Source: Loki-b32 sp048941605 (GTDB lineage: Archaea > Asgardarchaeota > Lokiarchaeia > Sigyniarchaeales > SOKP01). From it: a DNA stretch of 64,000 nucleotides. The position numbers were made by a program, and so were the translations under genes. The stretch is taken from NCBI GenBank assembly GCA_048941605.1, contig JBHLNL010000002.1:3618-67617 (forward strand), written 5' to 3'. Below, piece after piece: positions 35,455 to 43,243 of the stretch (its first letter is position 1; the number at the start of each line of letters is the position of its first letter). The notes beneath the pieces were generated by a model, which saw nothing but the letters and a program-made list of their open reading frames with translations, was not told the origin of the DNA and made no database searches.

Positions 35455-36435
35455 ATGACAAATTGTGCTCATTGTGGTGAAGAAATAGTCGGAGAGTCAT
35501 TTTATTGTAATACATGTGGATATAATTATTGTTTAAGACATAAGGAACCCATAAATCACGATTGCATTATTATAAGAGATAGTTTACAACAGACGCCTCT
35601 ACCAACTCAGCCTTATTTCCAAACTTCACAAATACCAGCAATTTCTCCAGATCAAACTTACCAGCAACCCACTACTCAAGGAATTGTTAGAGGAACTACA
35701 GATGGGACATATACATGGTATCATCAAGAAAACCAAATACCCGTAGATGCCTTTAATCCGGATTCTGGAATTAAATTTAAAGGGATTTTATTGCCTCATA
35801 AATCAGAATTGTTTCATTTCATTATAGGAGTGTCATTGATTTTTATAATAGGTATATTAACTTTTTATCCTAGTTTGATTAGATATCCAGGACTTGAATG
35901 GGCAATATTCATGTTGGCAGGATTTTATGCTACAGCTTTTCTCTTTCACGAACTAGGTCATAGACAAGTAGCTATCCATTTTGATCTTCAGACAAAATTC
36001 CGATTGTTAACTTTTGGAATGATTTTGACAGTTTTTGGTGTTGTATTTAACGTATATTCGTTAATATCTGGAGGAGCAAGTTTCCCTTCATTAGCATTAC
36101 CAGGAGCAGTAGTAGTTTTAGGTTTAAGTAAAATAGATAGAACCACAGGCTTATGTAAAGCAGCAGGACCTACAGTGAATCTTGTTTATGGTACAATCCT
36201 TTTCATAATTTCATTCATAATCCCAATATATCCATTGAATATGTTAATTGGATTAGCAGCGAATTTAAATTTCATGTTAGGGACTTTTAATATGATTCCA
36301 ATTGGCATCTTAGATGGACAGAATATTTGGAAATGGAATAAAAAAATATATATCGCACTTGGGGGTTCATTATTAGTACTTTTAATAATAACATATATAC
36401 TGATTTATTCTCCTACTAGTCCATATATAATTTGA
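35455..36435 (+). CDS. AN1-type zinc finger fused to M50 (site-2-type) membrane metalloprotease
   Basis: 326 aa. The N-terminal AN1-like finger reads MTNCAHCGEEIVGESFYC, then CGYNYCLRHKEPINHDC. A Pro/Gln-rich linker (45-85) follows, then six or so membrane helices. The second carries the catalytic HELGH (in FLFHELGHRQVA), and NMIPIGILDGQNIW near residue 280 is the NPDG-like second metal motif. Site-2 proteases cleave membrane-bound substrates within the bilayer. The cytosolic AN1 finger may bind modified or misfolded substrates (inference). Neighbour of another AN1-finger membrane protein. Confidence 0.88.
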   Translation: MTNCAHCGEEIVGESFYCNTCGYNYCLRHKEPINHDCIIIRDSLQQTPLPTQPYFQTSQIPAISPDQTYQQPTTQGIVRGTTDGTYTWYHQENQIPVDAFNPDSGIKFKGILLPHKSELFHFIIGVSLIFIIGILTFYPSLIRYPGLEWAIFMLAGFYATAFLFHELGHRQVAIHFDLQTKFRLLTFGMILTVFGVVFNVYSLISGGASFPSLALPGAVVVLGLSKIDRTTGLCKAAGPTVNLVYGTILFIISFIIPIYPLNMLIGLAANLNFMLGTFNMIPIGILDGQNIWKWNKKIYIALGGSLLVLLIITYILIYSPTSPYII

Positions 36436-36623
36436 ATGTAAAATTGAAGTGGATTTCTAATCTCATTTTTTTTTGATTCATTTTGAATCTTTCACGGTTT
36501 TATGAAATAAAGAAAAAATAATAAAAAGTAAAAATTATGAAGGATGTTAATTTTAAATAATTATACATTAGAATTCAATAATCAAGATATTGAAATAATT
36601 TAATGTTTACTTGGTGATTAGAA

Positions 36624-37592
36624 ACGACCTACTGTGAATTCTGCGGAGATCCGATAAGTTACTTGCCATTTACCTGTAAATATTGTGGAGGTACCTATTG
36701 TAAAAAACATCGACTACCAGAAAATCACGAATGTACTTTTGAATTAAAGCATGTACCTGTTATCCCTGCTACCCCAAAACAATCTAGAGGACAATACCAA
36801 GAGGTAATTCCAAAAAAAACAAGCTCAAAAGTATATTTAGATAAAGGTCCCAGAACTTTAAAAAAATATTTAAGGAGACAAGAAAAACAGAGAGTAAGAT
36901 CATTAAGAGATATAAGAGAATATTCAGATAGAGTCCGTAGATATCAAGGAACAGATTTAATTTTTATCTTATTAATTACTCTAACGGTCTTGTCAATGAT
37001 ATTTGTATCTTTTGGGATTGGGGAATATTTATATTTAAGTTTGAACGCACTCGCTACTAAGTTTACTATTCATACATTATTTACATCTCTTTTTATCGAC
37101 CCAATAAATCCAAATGATCTTTTTTTCTTTTTCCAAATATTCTTCCTCTTTATTATGTTATATTTTACTTATAAAATAACCAAATTAATTGAAATGGCGA
37201 ATGGGATGAAATTTATAATTAAATTATTCCTTTTCTCAGGATTATGTGCAATTATCTTTTATTTTCTTCTGAGGTTTGCTTTGATTCCTTTTTACCCTAT
37301 TTATAATAATGAATTTTTTGATGGCGTTGGATTACTCTGGGGAGGAATTTATGGGTTAATTTCTTTTGTAATTTTTCCGGCTGTTGATCGAAAAAATACT
37401 GCCTTATTAGCATTTGTTCGAGTTAGAATGACTGGAAAAACGTTCTTGTATATGATTATATTAATAAGATTATTATTCGGATTAGTATATGGAGTAACTA
37501 TTCATCCTTTATATTTTCTCTACTATTTTCCTGAATTAGGAGGAATTTTAGGTTCATATTTGGTATATAAATATAAGATTTTTACTAGATAG
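36624..37592 (+). CDS. AN1-type zinc finger fused to rhomboid-like membrane domain; likely ACG start
   Basis: About 323 aa if translation begins at ACG 36624. From there the protein reads xTYCEFCGDPI, aligning position by position with MTNCAHCGEEI of the neighbour. GGTGAT (36613-36618) lies 5 nt upstream. The first standard codon, TTG 36663, would delete the first CxxC of the finger. After the basic linker come about six membrane helices with rhomboid-like features: a TSLF element, the E-x3-G of LIEMANGMKF, FDGVGLLWGGIYGLI in place of GxSG, and PELGGILGSYLV. No catalytic Ser is evident, so it may be a pseudo-rhomboid (Der1/UBAC2-like role is inference). Confidence 0.65.
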   Translation, partial: TTYCEFCGDPISYLPFTCKYCGGTYCKKHRLPENHECTFELKHVPVIPATPKQSRGQYQEVIPKKTSSKVYLDKGPRTLKKYLRRQEKQRVRSLRDIREYSDRVRRYQGTDLIFILLITLTVLSMIFVSFGIGEYLYLSLNALATKFTIHTLFTSLFIDPINPNDLFFFFQIFFLFIMLYFTYKITKLIEMANGMKFIIKLFLFSGLCAIIFYFLLRFALIPFYPIYNNEFFDGVGLLWGGIYGLISFVIFPAVDRKNTALLAFVRVRMTGKTFLYMIILIRLLFGLVYGVTIHPLYFLYYFPELGGILGSYLVYKYKIFTR

Positions 37593-37701
37593 GGATTAAA
37601 ACTTAGTAACTATAGTATTGATATTAGTAAAAAATATCAAGGAATAAATCCTTAATTTTATAATCTACTCCCTAATGCAAATTTTCTTTTAGATAAGATA
37701 A

Positions 37702-38358
37702 ATGTCGGAAAAAAAAATTTCACGGATAATTGAATTAAACGAAGATTTAATCGATAATAATGACAAATTAGCTGCTCAAAATAACAAGTTTCTTAATACA
37801 AAAGGTATAAGAGCTTTTGATTTTGTTGGAGCCATTGGAGCAGGAAAAACAGCGATTCTAGAAGGAATAGTTAAAAGAATTTCTAAAGATCACAATATTC
37901 TAGTGGTAAATGGAGATGTAGCTACAAGAATAGATGCTAATAGATTAGAAAAACATGGTGTAAGAACAATTCAGATAAATACAGGTCGTGAATGTGCCTT
38001 AAATTCTTATCACATTTCCCAAGTTTTAAAAAATTATGATTTAAATGATGTTGATATACTTTTCATTGAAAATGTGGGGAATTTGATTTGTCCATCTGAT
38101 TTTATTTTAGGTGCTGAGAAAAGAATTGTTATAGTGTCAATAACAGAAGGCCCATGGGTGATTCGTAAACATCCTTTATTATTTAAGTATTCTGATATAG
38201 CGGTCATTAATAAAATAGATTTAAAAGATGTAGTTGAGGTAAACATCAAAGAAATGATAAAAGATGCAAAAAAAATAAATCCAGATCTTAAAATTTTTAC
38301 AACAAGTGCTCTAACTGGTGAAAAAATACCCGAGCTTATAAAAGAAATATTAAATTAA
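37702..38358 (+). CDS. hypB: Hydrogenase nickel incorporation GTPase HypB
   Basis: 218 aa. The GTPase that powers nickel insertion into [NiFe]-hydrogenase. The P-loop is GAIGAGKTAILE (about 43-54). VNGDVATRIDANRLEKHG, TGRECALNSYHIS (metal-site Cys and His) and ENVGNLICP are HypB signatures; NKIDL is the G4 motif. There is no His-rich nickel-storage tail. Presence implies that this organism matures a [NiFe]-hydrogenase, though no other hyp gene is in the window. Confidence 0.96.
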   Translation: MSEKKISRIIELNEDLIDNNDKLAAQNNKFLNTKGIRAFDFVGAIGAGKTAILEGIVKRISKDHNILVVNGDVATRIDANRLEKHGVRTIQINTGRECALNSYHISQVLKNYDLNDVDILFIENVGNLICPSDFILGAEKRIVIVSITEGPWVIRKHPLLFKYSDIAVINKIDLKDVVEVNIKEMIKDAKKINPDLKIFTTSALTGEKIPELIKEILN

Positions 38359-38415
38359 TAAAATTAAGAATAAAAGTAAAAGAAAATAATAATATTATTA
38401 AATATAAAAGTTCTG

Positions 38416-38850
38416 ATGATTATGTCAGTTAGGCAATATAATACAGAGTTAGGAACTTTAATTGATAAGATCGTTAAGGTATATCTAGATAAAGATAAAT
38501 TCTTCGTGGGACAATTAAAGGGAATTTCAGAGGATTCAAACCTTATTCTGATTAATGCTAAAAATGAGAAGAATAAATCATTCCCTAAATTGTTTATAAG
38601 AAATAATTTTTATAATTTCGTGAGTTTAGAAGAAGAACCGTTCCCAATGATTGCGCTTGCTGACCGTATTGCCACTATTTTTTCAAAAGGTCATGTTAAT
38701 TATATCGAAGATCAAAATATTATATCAATATTAAGTGGTAAAATTATTGTTGATGAAAATGGAGTAAGGGGAGAAGGTCCTTCAGCAGATAGAGTAAGAA
38801 AAATTTATGAACAATTTAAAATGGACTTAGAAAGTCCACCAGAAGAATAA
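38416..38850 (+). CDS. Sm-like (Lsm/SmAP3-type) RNA-binding protein
   Basis: 144 aa (ATG 38416, or the second ATG at 38422). The first 75 residues follow the Sm pattern: LGTLIDKIVKVYLDKDKFFVGQLKGISEDSNLIL, then a strand before LFIRNNFYNFVSLEE. The C-terminal 65 residues form an extra alpha/beta domain, as in the SmAP3 type of archaeal Sm proteins. Probably a ring-forming RNA chaperone. It is tail-to-tail with the large minus-strand cluster. Confidence 0.62.
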   Translation: MIMSVRQYNTELGTLIDKIVKVYLDKDKFFVGQLKGISEDSNLILINAKNEKNKSFPKLFIRNNFYNFVSLEEEPFPMIALADRIATIFSKGHVNYIEDQNIISILSGKIIVDENGVRGEGPSADRVRKIYEQFKMDLESPPEE

Positions 38851-38872
38851 TTTTTTTTTTATTTTTAAGATT

Positions 38873-39376
38873 TCATTCAGATTCGAATAAATTTAGCAAA
38901 TTTTGTAAATGCAAATCTTTTATAATATTTTTAAAAGTCGCTTTTCCTAAGGGAGTGATTTTAATTATCCCCAATTCATCAAATCTTCTTAAATAATCAT
39001 TATCGATTAAAAATTGCACATCAGTATCCCAAACTTCATAAAAAATTTCTTTTAAATCGTCAATTTTTATATTTTCATCAACTTCTTTGCTTAAAGCGAT
39101 AATTAAGGCTAAAATTCCATATTGTGACGGTGTAAAATTATCATCTTTACCATCAGAAGTTAGAATATACAATTTTTGCTCAAGGAAATTTGTTTTAATA
39201 AGTTCAAATCCTACATTTCTTAAATTCAAATAAACTCCACTCATAATTTCTTGAAAATCAAAATCCTTGCTTAAATTCTTAAGATCTTCCTCCCTGATTA
39301 TTTTCTGAGGATTAGTTAATATGAGTTTTGTAATATTTTTCACTATTTCATCTACTTCACTATTTTCAAACAACAC
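38873..39376 (-). CDS. Tandem winged-helix protein (KITE/MAGE-like), last gene of the 8-gene cluster
   Basis: 167 aa, GTG start at 39376. Two winged-helix-like halves: the first (about 8-72) with IIREEDLKNLSKDFDFQEI and ELIKTNFLEQKLYILTS, the second (about 80-160) with TPSQYGILALIIALSKEVDENIKIDDLKEIFYEV and ending DNDYLRRFDELGIIKITPLG. This order resembles KITE proteins (ScpB, MukE, Nse1/Nse3-MAGE), which bind SMC-kleisin complexes. It follows the coiled-coil SMC-like gene by 5 nt. The assignment rests on pattern only; another WH adaptor is possible. Confidence 0.5.
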   Translation of the reverse strand: MLFENSEVDEIVKNITKLILTNPQKIIREEDLKNLSKDFDFQEIMSGVYLNLRNVGFELIKTNFLEQKLYILTSDGKDDNFTPSQYGILALIIALSKEVDENIKIDDLKEIFYEVWDTDVQFLIDNDYLRRFDELGIIKITPLGKATFKNIIKDLHLQNLLNLFESE

Positions 39377-39381
39377 TTACA

Positions 39382-40995
39382 TCAACTCTCTTTTATAGTT
39401 ATAGTTTTTAAATTTTTAATTACTTTCTTTAATTCTAAATTTGGAAGGATAAATATAAGATTATAATTAGATAAATCGTTATCTATTTCGAATATTGGTA
39501 AAATTTTTCTTATTGTTCTAAAAATTGAACCTGCTTTATTATATTTACTTAAGATGGACACATTTGAAAGAATGATATTCTCTATTCTAATATGGAGCTT
39601 AATTGAGATATAAAACACAAGAATAAAGAAGATTTTTTCAGGAGTAGTTAATTCCTCAAAATTTACAGGTGGATTATCATTTCTCATGAATTTTAATTCG
39701 ATCAAAAAACTGTTAAGATTTTCCTTAACAATAATTCTAAATTGAGATATTAAATTAATTTCTGTTATGAATTTATTTATTAAAATTTCAATCTCATTAA
39801 GATGGTTTTCCAATTCTCTAAATTGATCTAATGATTCAGAGATTTCTTTTTCATTTGTTGTGATAGTAATCTCAGTTTCAAGATTTTTTACTTTTTCATC
39901 AAACTCCTTCAATTGGGTAATTATTAAGGATAAATCAATGGGATTTTGAGGATTATAATAATTTTTTGAGATAACCAACTTATCTAATTGAGTTTCTATT
40001 TTTTGAAGTTTTTCTTTAATTTCATTTATTGGGCGTATTGATTTTACATAATTTAAATCATCATTCTGAAAGGTTGCAATATCATCATCTTTTATTTTTT
40101 CTTTTAGTTCAGATTGTAGATCTTTTATTCTTTTCTCCTCAGTATTGATTATATCCAACAAAGTATGATAATCCTTTTTGTATATTTCAAAAATTGGCCT
40201 CAATTCTTCCAATTTAAATTGAATTTGATCTACTTTTGATTTATTTTTATTAATTTCAAATTGAATTTCTTTTGCGGTCTTTTGAAGACGTTTTATTCTT
40301 TCAGCGTTCGATAAATTGTTGTTAGTTTCTATAGTATTTCCTTTTTTCTCATTTTTTAATCCTGGCACATCTTCTGACATCTCTCGAGTGATTTTATTGA
40401 TTTGACTGAAACAGTGTTTTTTTTGTTTAGTTAATTCCTGAATTTTTGAATTAAAATCTGCTAATTTCTCATTTACTTGGTCAATTTGGTTTTTACGGTG
40501 TAAAAAATCCATTTCTAACAATTTTAATTTTGTTTTATTTGATACTAAGGATTCATTCAATTTTTCTAATAATTCTGAACTAGCCGTAATTTCACTTGAT
40601 TTTTTATAATGTTTTGATAATTCTAATTCTCTTAATAAATATTGTTTTTGGTTTAAAAGCATATTGTAATTAACAATAAGAATTAAACTTTCCACAATCT
40701 CATTATATTGGGAATTAATATCAATATTCTTATGAGTTATTTTGTGATATTCAATTAAAAAATCTAACATTTTATTAGATTTCGTTAATTTGGAGGAGGA
40801 TTCAGAATTTTTCTGTATTAAATGCAAAAATTTTTCAGCAGAAATATTATCAAAATCTTCAGAAATTTCAAGGAATATTTTGTCTTTATATTCATTTAAT
40901 AGATTCTTCTTAATCTTTCCATTAATTAATGTGAATCTATCCTTAATTAGAAACTCTTTAGAGCCAATTGATACCTTAAAATTATTAATTGGAAT
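39382..40995 (-). CDS. Coiled-coil protein with degenerate SMC/Rad50-like head halves
   Basis: 537 aa if translation starts at ATT 40995 (AGGT lies 7 nt upstream); the first standard codon, TTG 40827, would remove 56 protein-like residues. The N-terminal half-head reads FLIKDRFTLINGKIKKNLL, where a Walker A would be expected but is lost. About 330 residues of heptad-rich coiled coil follow with a turn near ISKNYYNPQNPID. The C-terminal half reads FEELTTPEKIFFILVFYISI (signature-like), then IENIILSNVSILSKYNK and NLIFILPNLEL in place of Walker B and D-loop. Probably a non-hydrolysing SMC-like scaffold (inference). Confidence 0.55.
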   Translation of the reverse strand: MPINNFKVSIGSKEFLIKDRFTLINGKIKKNLLNEYKDKIFLEISEDFDNISAEKFLHLIQKNSESSSKLTKSNKMLDFLIEYHKITHKNIDINSQYNEIVESLILIVNYNMLLNQKQYLLRELELSKHYKKSSEITASSELLEKLNESLVSNKTKLKLLEMDFLHRKNQIDQVNEKLADFNSKIQELTKQKKHCFSQINKITREMSEDVPGLKNEKKGNTIETNNNLSNAERIKRLQKTAKEIQFEINKNKSKVDQIQFKLEELRPIFEIYKKDYHTLLDIINTEEKRIKDLQSELKEKIKDDDIATFQNDDLNYVKSIRPINEIKEKLQKIETQLDKLVISKNYYNPQNPIDLSLIITQLKEFDEKVKNLETEITITTNEKEISESLDQFRELENHLNEIEILINKFITEINLISQFRIIVKENLNSFLIELKFMRNDNPPVNFEELTTPEKIFFILVFYISIKLHIRIENIILSNVSILSKYNKAGSIFRTIRKILPIFEIDNDLSNYNLIFILPNLELKKVIKNLKTITIKES

Positions 40996-41018
40996 ACTTA
41001 ATACCTACTTCTTTTTAA

Positions 41019-42059
41019 TTATTGATTATTGAAATGATCTCTATACTCTTTATACTCTTTTTCTTTCTTTTTCTTCCTTTCTCTAATTAAATCAATTGGA
41101 TCTTTATCCTCGTCCTTTTGAATCATATATTTTTCATTAAAGCTTTTATTCATTTGTAACTTAAATTTTTTAATCTTTTCGGAAACCTCGTCGCTAATTT
41201 CAATTGATTCTTGTTCGGTAGCTTTTTTAGAAATATCTGTTAATTTTTCTCGGCTTTTTCTCCTTCTTAATCTTTCAAATTCCCTATCAGAAAGTTTTAA
41301 ATATTCTTCATAAGTTTCTTTTTGTTCTTTTTGTTTCTTCTTTAATTTTTCTAATTCTTCTTTCTCTCTTACTTTTTTCAGTATTTCCCTTTTAGCGGTT
41401 AATTCTTTTTGAGTCGCACGGTTTTCACTGGTTTTTAAGTACTCTTTAAAACTTGAATCTGGATTTTTAATAAAAAATTTTTTATATTCTTCGATTAAAA
41501 TTGGATTTGTTTCCTCAGGAATCTTATCCAATTCATTTTCAAGTCTTTTTTGTAATAGTTCTTGATAATAAATTCTTATTTTTCCTACGGATTTTTGAAA
41601 AAGACTATTATATTTTAAGGAATCTAAAAGCTCTAACCATTCTTGTATTTCAATTGAAGGTATAAATGACACAAAATCTATGATTTTACTAATTTTTTTA
41701 TCTTGAATTAAAGATAATCCTATTCTTTTTGCTAAATCTTTATCAATCTTTAAATTTTTTAATTTATCCCTAAAAATTTCTTTATATTTTTTAACTAACT
41801 TGTCTTGAAAATCAAGAAACTTATTTAAATTGATTTTAGTTATTTTGTTTAATCTATTATTAACATTTTGCATGATACTTTTTATAGTTGCAATCTGGGC
41901 AAGAAAAGTCTCATTCTTAATTTGATTTTCAACAATATGTGAATTTTTTTCAAAATTTAAAGAGATTTCTTTTAATTGATTTAATTTTATCTGGAGATCT
42001 TCAATTGGATATGTTAATTCCTTTATTTTTTCTAGATTGAATATTTGGTTAGTTTTCAT
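41019..42059 (-). CDS. Coiled-coil charged protein of the 8-gene cluster
   Basis: 346 aa, no membrane segment. The N-terminal half is helical (LKQLKEISLNFEKNS, KKYKEIFRDKLKNLKID). The second half (about 215-346) is extremely charged, rich in Lys and Glu (EKEELEKLKKKQKEQKETYEEYLKL; REFERLRRRKSREKL), and predicted coiled coil. No family is recognised. It sits between the AAA+ ATPase and the SMC-like protein with short gaps (about 50 and 23 nt), so it is likely part of the same complex. Confidence 0.6.
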   Translation of the reverse strand: MKTNQIFNLEKIKELTYPIEDLQIKLNQLKEISLNFEKNSHIVENQIKNETFLAQIATIKSIMQNVNNRLNKITKINLNKFLDFQDKLVKKYKEIFRDKLKNLKIDKDLAKRIGLSLIQDKKISKIIDFVSFIPSIEIQEWLELLDSLKYNSLFQKSVGKIRIYYQELLQKRLENELDKIPEETNPILIEEYKKFFIKNPDSSFKEYLKTSENRATQKELTAKREILKKVREKEELEKLKKKQKEQKETYEEYLKLSDREFERLRRRKSREKLTDISKKATEQESIEISDEVSEKIKKFKLQMNKSFNEKYMIQKDEDKDPIDLIRERKKKKEKEYKEYRDHFNNQ

Positions 42060-42108
42060 TTTTTATTGGTATTAAACTGTGTTTTAAATATTTAGATCCA
42101 GATTAAAT

Positions 42109-43218
42109 TTATATTTCAGGAGGGCTAGGGATCATTCTACTCTTTTTATCTGATTTTTTCATATTTGTTGAAATTTGCTTGGTGTCACTTAAAACATCTT
42201 GTCTATCAACATGGATAGCAGTACCTCCAACTAATTTTAATGAACTATAGAAAGAGTCATAAGTCAATACACCTGTATTAATTGATTTTAATATAGCAAC
42301 TCTTGTACCTCTTTCAATATCAGATCCTGAATATCCATATGTTAAATTTAATAGTCCTTGGGATTTTTGCTTCTTTTTAAATTCTTCCCATAAAATACCA
42401 TTATCAAATTCAGAAATAATTCGACCTAATTTTGTTTCCAATTGTATTGATACTTCTTGGATTGCTTTATATTCATTATTTAAATTTGAGATAATTGTAT
42501 CATCTACCCCGATCTTATAAATTTTTAGTTTATTGATAAATGATTCAATAATTTTTTTTCTTAAGTGAAAATCAGGAAAATAAAATTTAAAATGGAAAGT
42601 AAAACGACGCCATATTGCGGAGTCTAGTTGATTTTGATGATTAGTAGCTCCAAATATCGCTAATGGAACTCCTTCATAATTGATTCGATCAATAACTTGA
42701 AGAAAGGAAATTACTGCCCTTTTGATTTCTCCCACTTCATGAATATTAGATCTTTCAGAGCCAATTGCATCAATTTCATCAAAAAATAATATAAAAGCTC
42801 CTTTTTCTTTAGAAATTTCAGCAGCTAATTCGACAACTCCTCGAATATTTTTAATGGTATCTCCAAGTAATGGTGATACAAGTCTATCAGATTCTACTAC
42901 ACAGATTGGTATATCATGTTTTTTGGCAAAACCTCTCGTTAGGGATGTTTTTCCTGTACCTGGAGGACCATAAAGAAGAACTGTTAGATTGGGAGCTAAA
43001 TTGGTGTTTTTTAAATTTTCTGTAAATTCATTATATTTATTCAAAGCATTAAAAAAATCCTCTAAAATTTCTTTTTTAACTTCATTTCCTAAAATATCAT
43101 CTATTGTTTCTTTAATATCAGAAGGAAAATAAACAGCTCCATATTTACCAAGTCTGTCTTTAATTACATCGTCAGTAAATACTGATTTAGTTTCCTTTTC
43201 ACTGTTAGATTTATTCAT
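42109..43218 (-). CDS. AAA+ ATPase of the 8-gene cluster
   Basis: 369 aa, a single AAA module. Walker A GPPGTGKTS (84-92), Walker B ILFFDEIDAIG (143-153), sensor 1 in IFGATNHQNQLDSAI, and arginine finger region WRRFTFHF. The C-terminal helical lid includes TYGYSGSDIERGTRVAIL. An N-terminal 40-residue segment and a Pro-ended tail (SRMIPSPPEI) flank the module. The nearest classes are the Vps4/katanin-like or 26S-type AAA remodellers. There is no MIT domain. It probably powers remodelling of the complex encoded around it (inference). Confidence 0.85.
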   Translation of the reverse strand: MNKSNSEKETKSVFTDDVIKDRLGKYGAVYFPSDIKETIDDILGNEVKKEILEDFFNALNKYNEFTENLKNTNLAPNLTVLLYGPPGTGKTSLTRGFAKKHDIPICVVESDRLVSPLLGDTIKNIRGVVELAAEISKEKGAFILFFDEIDAIGSERSNIHEVGEIKRAVISFLQVIDRINYEGVPLAIFGATNHQNQLDSAIWRRFTFHFKFYFPDFHLRKKIIESFINKLKIYKIGVDDTIISNLNNEYKAIQEVSIQLETKLGRIISEFDNGILWEEFKKKQKSQGLLNLTYGYSGSDIERGTRVAILKSINTGVLTYDSFYSSLKLVGGTAIHVDRQDVLSDTKQISTNMKKSDKKSRMIPSPPEI

Positions 43219-43243
43219 TTTTTTTCAACTCATTATTTTAAAT

